Below are positions 46,046 through 57,142 of a stretch of 64,000 nucleotides of DNA, piece by piece (within the stretch, counting starts at the first letter, position 1; every line of letters starts with the position of its first letter). Under the pieces are notes generated by a model that was not told the DNA's origin, did no database searches, and saw only the letters and a list, made by a program, of their open reading frames with translations. Source of the stretch: Chloranthus sessilifolius. Its lineage: Eukaryota > Streptophyta > Magnoliopsida > Chloranthales > Chloranthaceae. The translations under genes were made by a program, and so were the position numbers. The stretch spans positions 151,632,060 to 151,696,059 of the forward strand of contig CM037586.1 in assembly GCA_021018995.1 (NCBI GenBank), given 5' to 3'.

Positions 46046-48132
46046 GGCCCTGATTGATAGCAATGAAACTCTGAAGAGGAAATGAAATCAATTTCTTTGT
46101 TGATTTCCTGATAAATGATTTCCTCTATAAATGGATTTTCCACTGTTTCATTAGAGTGTTTGAGAAATGAATTTCATTTAGTATCTTCAAAAATGAATTT
46201 GAAAATGAGTTTTTAAGTTTTGATCATTTATTACGTTACAAATTAATGATATTTTATTACGTTACAAATTAATGATATTTTATTACGTTACAAATTAATA
46301 TCATAGTAATCACTATTTATTACTAAGTTACATAAGTCAGAGTTTGAAAAGTCAAACTAAAAAAGAGAGTCAAACTTTGACCAAACTTAAAATTTTGATA
46401 AAAAATATATAAAGCTAAATAACAAAGTTGCAAATGCTAGTATCTAGTGTAAGGTTATTCGTTGAAATGAAATTGAACTTTTATAAAAGTCAAACTTTGA
46501 CCAAAATTTCAACTTTGACCAAGAGAAAATTTTGCAATGTACTAACAAGTTACAAAAGTCCAACTGCAAATTAATATAACAGTATTCATATATATATATA
46601 TCATTAGGTTACACTAGTTAAAATTTGATCAAGTATCCACTTTTAATAACAATCAAACTTTGACCAAACATAAAACTTTTATTAATAAAAAATTTTAAGA
46701 CTAAAGTACAAAGTTATATAGTAAATGCTAGTATGTACTATAAGGTTATATGTTGAAGCATAATTCAATTTTTAAACTTGAAAGAAAATTTAATTTTTTA
46801 AAAAGTCAAACTTTGACCAAAATTTTTAATTTTGACTAATAAACAATTCGACAATCTACCGCTTACCTACAAATTAACATAACAATATTCGTATCCATTG
46901 CTAGGTTACACTAGTAAAAAAATTGACTAAATATCAATTTTTTAAAAAGTCAAACTTTGACCAAATGTAAAAAAAAAGTAAAATAAAATTTGGTGATGTA
47001 CTAGAATAATAAATTGAAAAATTGATAATCTCATTGGGGATATAAAAGTTCAAAAAAATCAAATTGTGTTTAAAAGTCAAAGTTTGACCAAATATCAAAC
47101 TTTGACTGACAAAAATTTACATTACCAAAATATAAATAACAACAGTAATAATCACTATCTACTGTCAAGATACAGTTCTCAACTTTTGACTAAAGTCAAA
47201 ATTTGAATAAAAATCAAACTTTGACCAATAAAAATGAGGTAATGTATTTTCAAGTTATAAATTAAAATAATGATAGATATTTTTAATTATAATATTTCAC
47301 TAATAAAAATTTATAACATTTGATAGAAAATCGAATTTGAACCAAAAGTCAAACTTTGACCCCCAAAAAATTATACTAGTACAATATAAATTTATGTAGT
47401 AGTAAACTATCTATAAGCAGGTTTCGAGTTTGACTAAAAGTAAAATTTGTATAAAAGTCAAAGTTTGACCAAAAGCCAAAGTTTGACTAAAGGTCAAATT
47501 ATTGACTAATACAATTGAAAATCTAGTATAAAATTATACATTAATATGGCAATATCTTTTTTTCGCAATCAAATTATTGGAGTCGATGTTTAATAAAAAG
47601 TCAATGTTTGACCTTTACGTCAACCTTTGACCCCTAAAAATTTGATAATATATTACTAACTTACAACTTATTATCATGTTTCAGTAGTCAAAGTTTGATC
47701 AAAAGTCAAAAGTCAACTTTATATAGCATATAAATCCAATTAAGGTTTGATTAAATTTAATCAACTTCGACCAAAGTCAAATATTAGCTGAAAAGAGTAT
47801 GATGTAAATAATGTGGTCCTAGTGATCGTGCTGGTATGATGGTCATAGAAATCGAAGTTACTTTTTAATAGTCAAAAAATAATTTTTTTTGCTTTTAGGT
47901 TTTTTATAACTTTAGATTTGTAGTGACAAAAAATTATTATTTTGTTAGTAGGAAACTCAATTTCAGCCACTTAAAAAGTTGAAATGGTTTCATCCTAAAA
48001 TGATTTGGTGTATGGAAATTCAATTTACATGCAGGGCAACTTGATTTCAGTTCCATCTCCTTAAATAGCTATCAAACAATAACAATTGGAAACTAAATTT
48101 CTTTTCCACTATGAAATTACATTTCCATGTTA
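46046..48132. mobile_element. PIF/Harbinger-type element, copy 2, inside the viral RT
   Basis: It starts GGCCCTGATTGATAGCAATG after TAA (46,043-46,045) and matches the element at 5,910-8,032 along its whole length. The right end stops at ...CCATGTTAT, so the last 12 or so bases of the terminus are missing, together with a few viral codons. It keeps the dense TTGAC/GTCAA words. Confidence 0.85.
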
Positions 48133-48460
48133 TTAGCAACACTCTTGAGATGCTCAAGGTGTTCATCTTGTGTTTTACTGAAGACAATTATGTCATCAAT
48201 ATAAACACTGCAACACTCGGTGTGTTGTTTTTTTTCTTTGAAAAATAGATAAACCATTGGCAAGCCCAAATGGCATAACAAACCATTCATATGAACCAGT
48301 AGGTGTACTAAAGGCCGTATACTTGATTGAGTTAAGTCCCATTTTGACCTAATAGAAATAGCTTTTGCAGCCAAACTTGCGGTAATATTTACTATCTCTT
48401 ATTTTGAGTAATAGCAAATCTTTGTGAGGAATGCGATATGCATCTTTCATAGTACAGGAA
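48133..48460 (-). pseudogene. Endogenous pararetrovirus: RT catalytic region
   Basis: Blocks IKYTAFSTPTGSYEWFVMPF, GLANG and YIDDIIVFSKTQDEHLEHL identify the caulimovirid RT palm. The YIDD box with both catalytic Asp residues is kept. Frame changes occur around the palm. This is a relic of a plant DNA virus with no sign of a functional polymerase. Confidence 0.85.
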
Positions 48461-48476
48461 TTAACTTTTTTATAGT

Positions 48477-48678
48477 TTTTTTTTTTTGATAACCTAGGTA
48501 TCTGGGCCTCTTAGAGCACCCGCCTAATCCCAGGGGCACATGCGCACCCCAAATTCAGCACATGCCAGGTCAGCATAGGATATAAATCCCTAGGGTGGCC
48601 TTAGGGGGAAGGGGATTCGAACTCAGGTCTCCTGCTTTTGGAAGCAGGTATCTGGCCAGCTCACCTAAATCCCTGAGG
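48477..48678 (-). repeat. tRNA-derived SINE (family B, copy 2) inside the viral RT
   Basis: On the minus strand GGATTTAGGTGAGCTGGCC (A box) and GAGTTCGAATCCCCTTCC (B box) are followed by the TAGGGATTTATATCCTATGC body, GATTAGGCGGGTGCTCTAAG and an A tail (T run at 48,475-48,487). Flanks TTAACTTTTTTATAG (48,461-48,475) and TTAACTTTCTTATAG (48,679-48,693) are a target duplication with one mismatch. Confidence 0.9.
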
Positions 48679-49020
48679 TTAACTTTCTTATAGTTAGTTA
48701 CCATATGCGCTTTATTGCGTTTCATCTTGGCATGGTTGCGTACCATAAAAGCTGGGCTAGACCAAGGGCTATTACTAATCCGTATTTGGTTTAGTTCAAG
48801 CATTTCCTTAATCTGAGTGTCAAAATCAATTCTATCTAGAGGTTGAGCAGGAATAGGTGTTGATCTACAAGGAATAGTGATTTTGAGCGTCTTTAGTTCT
48901 TCTGCGGGTAGAAGTTCCAAATGACATCTCGGATGGTCAGCTTTATATAAAGCCAAAGGATTTTCACTGCAATTGTGTTTTAACAAAATCTCAATGTCAA
49001 GAATTTTCTCTTCAATGCCA
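48679..49020 (-). pseudogene. Endogenous pararetrovirus: RT N-terminal region
   Basis: Minus-strand blocks EKILDIEILLKHNCSENPL, LKTLKITIPCRSTPI and QIKEMLELNQIRISNSPWSS, then a degraded VTNYKKVN box, form the start of the caulimovirid RT. Movement, coat and protease regions that should lie upstream are absent: the sequence changes at about 49,020 to an unrelated Gypsy gag fragment on the other strand. The virus copy is therefore truncated at its 5' side. Confidence 0.8.
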
Positions 49021-49074
49021 CGTTTTGTGTGGTTTAAATTGGGGGATGAGAGACTCCTAAAAAATGTTAAGGGT

Positions 49075-49206
49075 TGAATTCCCGACCTTCGATGGAAAAA
49101 TGGACCCTAAGGCCTTCCTCTATTGGCTATCTGATATAGATCACAACATAGAGTGGTATAGCATGAGCGATGAGCGATGTGTTAGACTTGCAAAAATGAA
49201 ATTCAC
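49075..49206 (+). pseudogene. Gypsy gag fragment cut by the CACTA terminus
   Basis: The plus-strand product VEFPTFDGKMDPKAFLYWL then EWYSMSDERCVRLAKMKF is the start of a Ty3/Gypsy gag domain. It ends exactly where the CACTA terminus begins. Its continuation is not found elsewhere in the window. Confidence 0.7.
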
Positions 49207-49510
49207 ACTATAAAAATAAGGACTTTTGGAGACAGTTATTGGAGACGGCTTTTCGAAGCCATCTCCAATAACCATATATTAGAGACAACCATTTCAAAAG
49301 CCTTCTAGAATCCTTTTATTAGAGACAGCTATAGCCGTCTCCCTATATAAAATAATGCAGTATTTTTTTTTTTATGAAATTTAACGCATACAATATTGTT
49401 GACCTCATCTATAGGCAGTGGAAACTTTAGAGACTACCTGAAAAGCGGTCTCAAAAAGTCTCATTAACACAAATAGAGACGGTTTCAGCCGTCTCCAAGA
49501 GATCTAATTG
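49207..49510 (+). mobile_element. CACTA (En/Spm-type) left terminus with subterminal repeats
   Basis: CACTATAAAAATAAGGACTT is a CACTA-type end. It is followed by at least eight GAGAC words, several as GGAGACGGC or GCCGTCTCC in both orientations, within 300 bp. Such subterminal repeats bind the transposase in CACTA elements. The opposite end (…TAGTG) was not found before the Sirevirus sequence at about 56,000. It may be deleted or lie beyond the window. Confidence 0.75.
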
Positions 49511-49549
49511 GGTGTCATGCGGCTGCAAATAACCTAACTCAACTTGGTC

Positions 49550-49558
49550 TTATATATA
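49550..49558 (+). promoter_or_regulatory. Possible TATA box of the captured MED26c-like 5' region
   Basis: TTATATATA lies about 420 bp before the ATG at 49,970. A CT-rich leader with C and CT runs (49,809-49,839) follows. The arrangement resembles a plant promoter plus 5' UTR carried along with the captured exons. Confidence 0.4.
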
Positions 49559-49969
49559 GGCAACGATGTAAAATCTACTTCACGTCGGCAACTCGTCGCG
49601 AGGTGAAATCTCCCCTTTCTCCTTCGTTCTCTCTGGTCTTTGAAATCGTGGAACCCTAATTGATCTCCCAATTTTCTCTCTAATCTCTTTCTCCAATCTC
49701 CCACTCTCTTAAAAAATTAACGAAGCTAGGGTCTCGATCGGAATCAGGGGTTTCCAGAGATCTCTATTGAGCTCTCAATCGCTCTTCCTAACTCTAATTT
49801 TGTTCGAACCCCCCCCCCCCCCTCTCTCTCTCTCTCTCCTCAGGCCCAAGCTCATGATGATTGCAGATCTGGTCGCAGATACGTAGATGATTAAAAGTTG
49901 AAAATAAATCTCATCTGATTTGGAGGGATCTAAAGCAAGGGGTTTCATTTCTTCAGTTTGTAGATCTGA

Positions 49970-50501
49970 ATGGATTTAGATGATTTCCGGTCTATTTTGA
50001 GGAATTCAGGCGTATATCTATGGACTCTAATGGACACTGCGATTTCAATAGCTTCTTCCGATTACGCAAACGAATTGAAGGTGCGAAGAGATGGGATCGT
50101 CGAACGCCTCTACACTTTCCTGTTCCGAGGCTGAGCAGTAACGAAATCAAAGGGAAGGAGAAGAGCCAGTCTAGATCAGAGGCTTCGATTGAGAAAGAGA
50201 TAGGCGCTTCACCTTTAACTCCGTAGTCGATCGAGAAGAAGATCACTATCAGAGTGGCGGTGGTGGATGTTCGATTGGAATTGATCTTGAACAGAGTCAA
50301 ATTCTCTCGCTCAAACAGTGTCTTGAAGATCCAGATTAGGTAATTGATTGATCTCAATCCTAATTTTCTCTATAAAAAATAGTTTTTTTATTTAATTTTT
50401 GTTGATTGGCTCGAATTCGATTATTATTTCAGTTCGACGATTCTTCTGTTAATCTGCTTCAAACTCTCGCAGACATGGATATTACATTCAAAGCTCTCAA
50501 G
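49970..50501 (+). pseudogene. MED26c-like gene, 5' exons 1-2, captured fragment
   Basis: Exon 1 starts [15 protein letters not shown], then [20 protein letters not shown] and GIVERLYTF, the N-terminus of plant MED26c/TFIIS N-terminal-domain proteins, which act in the Mediator complex with RNA polymerase II. A TGA at 50,132-50,134 stops that frame. The other frames continue with a Ser/Glu-rich stretch and ILSLKQCLEDPD before a GTAATT donor (50,340). Exon 2 (50,433-50,501) encodes SSVNLLQTLADMDITFKAL, the first part of the TFIIS-N domain, and ends at a GTACAA donor. The third and later exons are missing; the next exon is from a CIPK kinase. The fragment is broken and chimeric. Confidence 0.85.
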
Positions 50502-50646
50502 GTACAAAATTTTGATAAATTATTATTATTTTTAAATCTTTCGCTCTCAAGTCTCAATTCTTCTTCGTATTTTTTGTCATTCTTGAGGAGACACCAATGA
50601 GCCAATCCAACAGTTTTTGTCATTCTCATACATTTCCTTTTGGCAG

Positions 50647-52690
50647 CTGGAGAATGTACTTATTGATTCCAAAGAAAATTTAAAGATATCTGATTTTGGC
50701 CTAAGTGCTCTGCCTCAACATTTTAAGGTATAGTGTATAAATTTTACCCTTCGGACATGCTTGTTTATAATTATAGTTCATTTTGACTCCTTTTGATACA
50801 TGTTCCTTACGAATGATATCAAATGTATTAGAATGAAGGGTTACTTCATACAACTTGCTGAAGCCCTAACTATGTTTCCCCTGAGGTGAGCATCATATTC
50901 TTTTCTTGTAGTTCTAACTTACATAGTAATAGATTTTTGAAAATTGTCTTTTGAATGGCTTCAATAATTTTTTATATTTTCTTCGGGCTATATGTTTATT
51001 CTTTCCAACAGAGGATATGATGGCGCCACATCAGATGTTTGGTCATGCGGTGTTAATCTTATTTATGATTCTTACAGGTTATCTCCCATGCGACGACAGA
51101 AATCTTGCAGTTCTTTATCAGAAGGTATAGAGGGTCACCTCTTAGTTCTCAAAATTAGATTATAAAATGATTCTATGTGAATAGCTTAGAAACATAGGCG
51201 AGAAGGAGTTTAAATATTTCTATAAAAAAAATTATTCTTTTAACTTTTGTATATGATTACCAATCAATGTGCTTGTGGGCTAGTTCTTGATTCAGACGCC
51301 CTTGTTCAGATATTCAAGGGAGACGCTACGATCCCCAAATGGATCTCCCCCAGTGCTCGAAACATGATTAGTAGGATTCTAGATCCAAACCCAAAAACCC
51401 GGATAGATATGGCTGGAATCAAAGCAGACGAGTGGTTCAGGAAAGATTATACTCCTGCCATTCTTGACGATGAAGAAGACATATACATCGATAATGAGGC
51501 GTTCTCTATCAAAGAGGTAAGAACTTGCTTGATCTATATTCCAGTCTATATAGACTTCAATATAAAACTGAATAGAACCAATTTCTCAATGAAGCCAACT
51601 GAGGCAGAAAACCAGGGAAATTTACCCAACCTCATCAATGCATTTCAGCTGATTGGGATGTCTTCTTGCCTTGATCTTTCTGGCTTCCTTGAGAAAGAGG
51701 TGAGCTCTAACCGTCATTTTCATGTACTCTTTTCTTTTCGTCTCCGTTTCTTTTGGAAAAAAGTACTAGTAACCAGTAATCACTTATATCTGAACTAGAT
51801 ATATGCCAATCTAACAACATTTATTCCATGTTTGTATGGTGGCAGGATATATGGACTTTTTGTTCCATCATCTGATGTTTATGACAGATGATCATACACT
51901 CCTCACATCTTACCACTATCCAATTATGGATTGCAGTCCTAGATTCATTTATTTATTGCTTATAAACACATAAATTGGGTTTTTAGTTCCTTTTACCTCA
52001 TAAACGTATGACATTTGGATGCCTTGGTTTATTCATTATATGATTAATTGGGCCACCTACATCATCCAGTGAGTCGCTTTTAAGCCACCGAATCCTATGA
52101 AAAGTTTCCTATAAAAACTATAGAGTTATCACAGTTTAAAAAGTCATTTTTTATGGCCTTTGGTAGCTCAATCTGTACAGACAAAATGATAGAGGTGATG
52201 AGAATCAGTCTCTTCGTTATATAGGTGTAAAAAATCAGCAACTGTTTCGATACTATTCTAATTCCTCTTAAATCATAATAAAATTTACTTATATCAGCAT
52301 TTCCTCATGATGAAATGTTAAAGCATGTTTACTAATTCCCCTGGGCTTTGGCCGGAGATTCCTTTTTGTTTTTCTTGTTTTTTATTTCTTTCCTTCCTAT
52401 TTTTCTTGAGCATCTTGCTCTGCTGTTCTCGTTGCAATTTTCGTTGCTTAATGAAATTATAACTTTACTGATAAATAAATAAAGAGCTAATGCATGTAGA
52501 ATTGTATCATCTTGACTCTTGAGTAATAAGTGCGACTTAACAAGTACATTTTTTGTTAGGAGTGTATATTTTCCTAACCTTGAGTAATTATAGGATGCCT
52601 CTGAGTGGAAGATCAGATTCACCTCTAATCATTCCCCTAAAGATTTACTCAAGAAGATTGAAGACACTGTCATCGAAATGGGACACCATC
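50647..52690 (+). pseudogene. CIPK1-like kinase gene fragment (internal exons)
   Basis: Six exons keep splice sites. 50,647-50,727 holds LKISDFGLSALPQHF (DFG loop). 50,832-50,885 holds GLLHTTC, a TGA at 50,859-50,861, then SPNYVSPE. 51,012-51,124 holds GYDGATSDVWSCGV, then a frame change before LTGYLPCDDRNLAVLYQK. 51,310-51,516 holds GDATIPKWISPSARNMISR and WFRKDYTPA. 51,595-51,699 holds LINAFQLIGMSSCLDLSG, the NAF/FISL motif that binds CBL calcium sensors. 52,594 to about 52,685 holds KIRFTSNHSPKDLLKKIED. CBL-interacting kinases phosphorylate ion transporters. LPQHF favours CIPK1 over other members. The ATP-binding N-lobe exons and the C-terminal end are absent. The product cannot be a kinase. 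Confidence 0.85.
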
Positions 52691-54000
52691 AGAAAACACA
52701 TGAATGCAAATTAAAGCAACATGGAAACAAGAAAAGCCAAACAAGAAATAAAAATGGAAGCTTAGCCAAAAATTAAAACAAGCCCCCAGCCCGAGAAATC
52801 AAACGAGACTGAGTGAAACAGTTAGATGGCACTCATATCATCCCAACCCTGAAGTAGCCCCAGCTCATCACCAAACACATTCCTCCTATCCAGCGTTCAA
52901 TGGTGAGACTCATCGCTTTCTAGTTTTTTAAATAGGTATCCCATTCCTAAAGTTCTGAATGGAAGCCCTTGGAGAGAGCATTATATCGCATGTACCCTTC
53001 CCCCTGTTCCAGTTATTGACCCCGGAGAAGTCAGGGCATCAGAAGGTTGGGACAGAACTAAACCAGTAGCAAGTGCATTTGCACCAAGGGACGATTCAGT
53101 TGACCCAGAAGCCATCCCGTTCGCTCAGTTAAGCACCCAATTTCTAATACCTCGCATAACAAACACCACAGACATCCTCTTTTTCCAGAATACGATATCA
53201 TTTCTGGCCAAAGGTGAAAACTCCGTCTGTACCAGAAAATAGGGGCCAGAATACCTGGTCTCGGACCAGAGGCAGTATAAAAGTCAAAAGGCTAATATGC
53301 CCAGTAGGTATTATTATTAGAAAAAATGGGGCAATTTTTTTTCCTTAAAAAATATGTTGAAGAATATTGTAATCTAACATAAATTACCCGAAGCAGTTTT
53401 TTTTCCTTAAAAAATACCAACACTAACGTATTTCGCTGGATAACCAGCAGTTTATATAACGCTGGACAATTCATCACTATGTACTTTAGATTTATATAAG
53501 GTTTATGGCCGTGCACCAACTGTGGTGAATGGGTCATCAACTTTTGTTCATGTGACACACCTGGTTCATAAATTGAAATGTGCTGGTGGACGGGCAGTAG
53601 AAGGTACTCAGCGCAAAATTCATGCTTGTTAAAGACTTGGAGTGTACTAACCATCTGATTAGAGCAGTTTATGTGACCATTTTGTTTAGCTACCCATTGG
53701 AAGGCTTTGTATTGGACATTAGAAAATAGCTCAATGACACATTGTTTTGTGCGGAATCTAATCTGAAGTGTAGGCACAGCACACACCACCACCACCACCA
53801 ACAATAACAACAACAACAATGACAATTCTATTTAATAAAATAAATTATTTTATTCAATAATTTCCCCTTTCTTAAGCATTAGGCTGAATTTATCATGTTT
53901 GCGTTCATCTGTATCCTCACTGATGCTGCTGTATTGACCAGAATGAATTTTTATTTAATGTTGTATTCCAGTTATCTTACCACATGTAATTTTTTTGCAG
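52691..54000. other. Unassigned sequence downstream of the CIPK fragment
   Basis: Coding-like frames appear around 52,960-53,250 but without a domain I know. A CAC/AAC trinucleotide repeat lies at 53,784-53,820. The open minus-strand frame at 53,292-53,825 starts inside that repeat. Confidence 0.3.
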
Positions 54001-54109
54001 GCCATCTATTGGTTCTATCCAGGATAGGGTAGCCAAACCCACAGGGTTCACTGCTACGGTTGCATCTTCACGTTTTGTGGAAGGTCAAGGGCATCCATGG
54101 TTCCCAGCA
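54001..54109 (+). pseudogene. Unidentified exon-like segment
   Basis: A polypyrimidine tract and TTTTTTGCAG acceptor precede, and a GTATGT donor follows. One frame is open throughout and encodes SIGSIQDRVAKPTGF then TATVASSRFVEGQGHPWFP. I do not recognise the family. It may be another captured host exon in the CACTA element. Confidence 0.4.
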
Positions 54110-54339
54110 GTATGTCATGTGGTTAAGTAATATACATATGTTGGACTCATTTAGATTCACATAGTTAGTACCATTCCATGTTCTATAATTCACAAATTTT
54201 TGTATTAAACCTTATGATGAGATATAAAGAGACAGAAATCCCTAAAGTTTACCCAAAAAACCTTTAAAATAGTTATCACCATTCCATGTTCTATAATTCA
54301 CAACATTGGTTCCAACATTCGAGCTTTGCTAAAAATATC

Positions 54340-55089
54340 AACGACCTGGTTAGTTGAGAAAACATATACTAGATCTGTCTCTTTCTCAATAATTAGAACA
54401 TGAGTTTGGAGGGTCCTTACCCATGTATTAATGAAAACAAGAAGATGATAATTGTTTGTAAGTAGAGCACATGTTTTCTCATAGGAGAGTTAAAAGAGTG
54501 AGTCAAGCTTACATGTTCGAGCCCTCGAACAACTGTAGATTCCTTCATTCCTATACTCTCCACATGTGTTTATGGAATTTTCTTCATTAGTGCTTGAATA
54601 CCTTGTATCAATGGCATAAATCTTGAAGGAAGAGTCCTCAGATCAGTAATGCTTTTGACTGCAAGCATAGAATCTGATTTGTCAATAAGCTATATGGATG
54701 TTTTGTGTAAGAGCAGCTTCCAGTCCATATTTTGGCGCTAGGAATTTAATCTCCAAGTTGTCAGTTCTAGGAGCAGGACCATGAAAAACAAGGATGTGCT
54801 CGCCTTCGAAATTTCTGATGATACCTCCCCTATCTGCCTTTGTATAGTAAATGAACCATCCGTATTCAGCTTGGAAGACCCGTTTCAGGTTTCATCCACT
54901 TACACTCAACTTAGGGACCATAGGAAGCTGAATGTTCCACGTCAAGAAAATTTGATTGTTGCCCATGATTGGATCATCAAAAGATTCAAAACAAAAATTC
55001 CTTCTATGCGGAGAATAATATCCTCGATATTTTTCAATAACCTCTTCATTGTATGTGAGTACCATCATAGATTGTAACATTTTTGTCAT
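54340..55089 (-). pseudogene. LINE-type RNase H (RVT_3) fragment
   Basis: On the minus strand, KLNTDGSF, GGIIRNFEGEHILVFHGPAP, NLEIKFLAPKYGLEAALTQN and SDSMLAVKSITDLRTLPSRF follow the order of the plant RVT_3/RNase H domain found at the C-terminus of LINEs. It normally digests RNA in hybrids. The reading changes frame several times and contains stops. No poly(A) or duplication was located. Confidence 0.7.
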
Positions 55090-55155
55090 ACCATATGCTT
55101 ATGTAGTAGCAGAAAAAGCTAATTTGATGATGTTGAAATTCATTCCATTACCCAG

Positions 55156-55258
55156 GGCTTTGTTGCTTCAGTGATTGAGTTCTTCCCCAATTCTCCCCAG
55201 AGAGTTTTTCTTTATGCCAAATCTTGGGAGGAGAGATCTTCATATTGTGGAGGATGAT
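55156..55258 (+). pseudogene. Unidentified exon-like segment
   Basis: CATTACCCAG (acceptor) and GTGAGT (donor) bound 103 bp encoding GFVASVIEFFPNSPQRVFL then YAKSWEERSSYC, closed by a TGA two codons later. The composition is that of a coding exon. Family not recognised. It could belong to the same captured gene as 54,001-54,109. Confidence 0.35.
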
Positions 55259-55989
55259 GTGAGTCCTAATTCTTTCTTGATATTTCTTTTAGAAGGTTCA
55301 TTATAGGACTAATTGATTGCATGATTTGTGATTTTTGTACATGCCTAAAAATATTCCTTAGCTCATGAAGCTCTACTTTGTCACATCTAAATACACAATA
55401 ACACCATTAGTAAGCAAGAGCGTTCGCGTTGGATATATTGAATGCCTGGTAAGAGGTCTGATGATAGATCTATGCATGAATCAGTTATCTTAGTGTTTAA
55501 TAGGGATACTTAGTATGATACATGTGAATGCTAGTGCTTAATAGTGGATTTTGTATGATGTTTGCGAGAATTGAAACAATAGTCCCACATCGAATAGTTT
55601 GGTTTTGTGTCTCAGGTAGTGACTCTATAAAGAGCCTTATAATGCAACTCGTGGAATAATGAGTTGCTATTTTTCCTTTCTTCTCTCTTACTTTCTCATC
55701 TTTATCCAATATTGTTTAGTTTGTAGTTTGTATTTTCTTTTTTCTGTTTTGCAAGTGTCCCTGCCATAAATTTCAAGATAAGCTCAAGGATGATGCCCCT
55801 TTGCTTAGTGAATGTTCTATTTTAATGTCAACCAAGTTGTTTGTGAAGAGGTGGTGGTAATTTGCAATTTTGGATAAATAATGTTTGAATTTTTTGTCTC
55901 CAAAGGCTGTGGAGATGCAAGTCAGGAAGAGATGCATGCTATTTGTAATAGATGTAGTGATGGCGTTGAGCACACATAAGCTATGCTTA
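55259..55989. other. No recognisable gene
   Basis: AT-rich sequence up to the truncation point of the Copia element. No CACTA right end (TAGTG with GAGAC words) was found here. Confidence 0.35.
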
Positions 55990-57142
55990 TTTATTTTGAG
56001 TTTGCATTATAATTCTATTAATTTACTTATAAGTTGTTTACCTATCTGACATGCACTACAAATAGATCCATCTGGTTTACTTAATTTCGGTAAACCTTTA
56101 ACAAGTTGATTAGAGGCTAATTTGTAAAGATCATTTTTATTCATGTGGTCAAGCCTCTGATGCCAGATATTGATCTCATTTGTTTTAGTGATAAAGCAAT
56201 TATTTTTTAGAGGATCACTAAAGGTGTAACAGTTATCAGAAGATCTAATCCCTTCAAGAACAATTTGACCATTTGAATCAACTACAGTGCACAAATTTTT
56301 TGTAAAACTAATATTCATCCCATCATCACATAAATGACTAATACTAATTAGATTAGCCTTAAGTCCTTCAACATAAAGGACTTCATTTAATTTAGGACAT
56401 CCGGGTGCTTCAACAGTTTCTTTTCCAGTAATTTTATATGAACCTCCATTTTCGAATGTCACATTTCCCTCCGAGCATGGACTTAGGTGAGAGAAAAATG
56501 ATTTCTCACCAGTCATATGCCTAGAACAATCACTCTCGAAGAACCACTTAGATGATTCACTAGCTTTTAGTGAAATATGAGCAACCTGAGCAGTCAAATC
56601 AGATTTTCTAATCCAAGCACGTTTGTATTTAAGGTTTGATTTATTTTGAATCACATGTTTGTTGATATTATTATTTGAACTACTCAACGAGATGATTTTA
56701 TTTTTTTTCAAAGTTGATAGTTAGGGACGTAGTACGAACAGTATTCAAAGGCAAATGAGCAATACACATAAGTATGTCCTTCCCATTCACAAGTATAGCA
56801 GATTGGAACTCTTCTACTAAAAGATCTAGAATTGATAAATCTGAATTTACTTGAATTTTGTTTAGAATTCGTAAACAGTGATTTGGTTTCTTTAACAAAT
56901 TTTGGAACATAAGTTACCTCAGGTTTAAGATTTTTATTTACTGGAAGATGATATTCAATACCTGATTTGTCTGTAGTTTTTTTACCATAATTGAATAACT
57001 TTTTCATTTTCTCATTTGTCTTGTAAATGTTTGAATATTTTTCAGAAATGGAACCAAGTTCCCTTTTTAAATTTTCATTTATTAAAATGAGGGAATTTAC
57101 TTTATTTTCATGTTCTATAAATTTAGAAGTGAAACAATTCAC
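55990..57142 (-). pseudogene. Sirevirus-type Copia copy A: second zinc knuckle, protease, GAG-pre-integrase; truncated
   Basis: Read leftward. A coiled-coil-like stretch (EHENKVNSLILINENLKREL) leads to a zinc knuckle CYTCEWEGHTYVYC, then the protease site FESDCSRHMTG, VEAPGCPKLNEVLYVEGLK, LISISHLCDDGM, and the GAG-pre-integrase block INIWHQRLDHMNKNDLYKLA and CSACQIGKQ. Family proteases read DSGCSRHMTG; here the Asp is Glu and the Gly is Asp, so it would be inactive. After IGKQLISKL the homology stops at about 56,000. Integrase, RT and RNase H of this copy are absent. Confidence 0.85.

Noticed and set aside
50647..52690. Functional CIPK kinase gene
   Set aside because: The N-lobe exons are absent, the activation-loop exon has a stop, the next exon has a frame change, and homology ends after KIED.
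53292..53825. 177-codon minus-strand ORF with a Leu/Val-rich start resembling a signal peptide
   Set aside because: The hydrophobic start is translated from the CAC/AAC microsatellite at 53,784-53,820, and the rest shows no domain.
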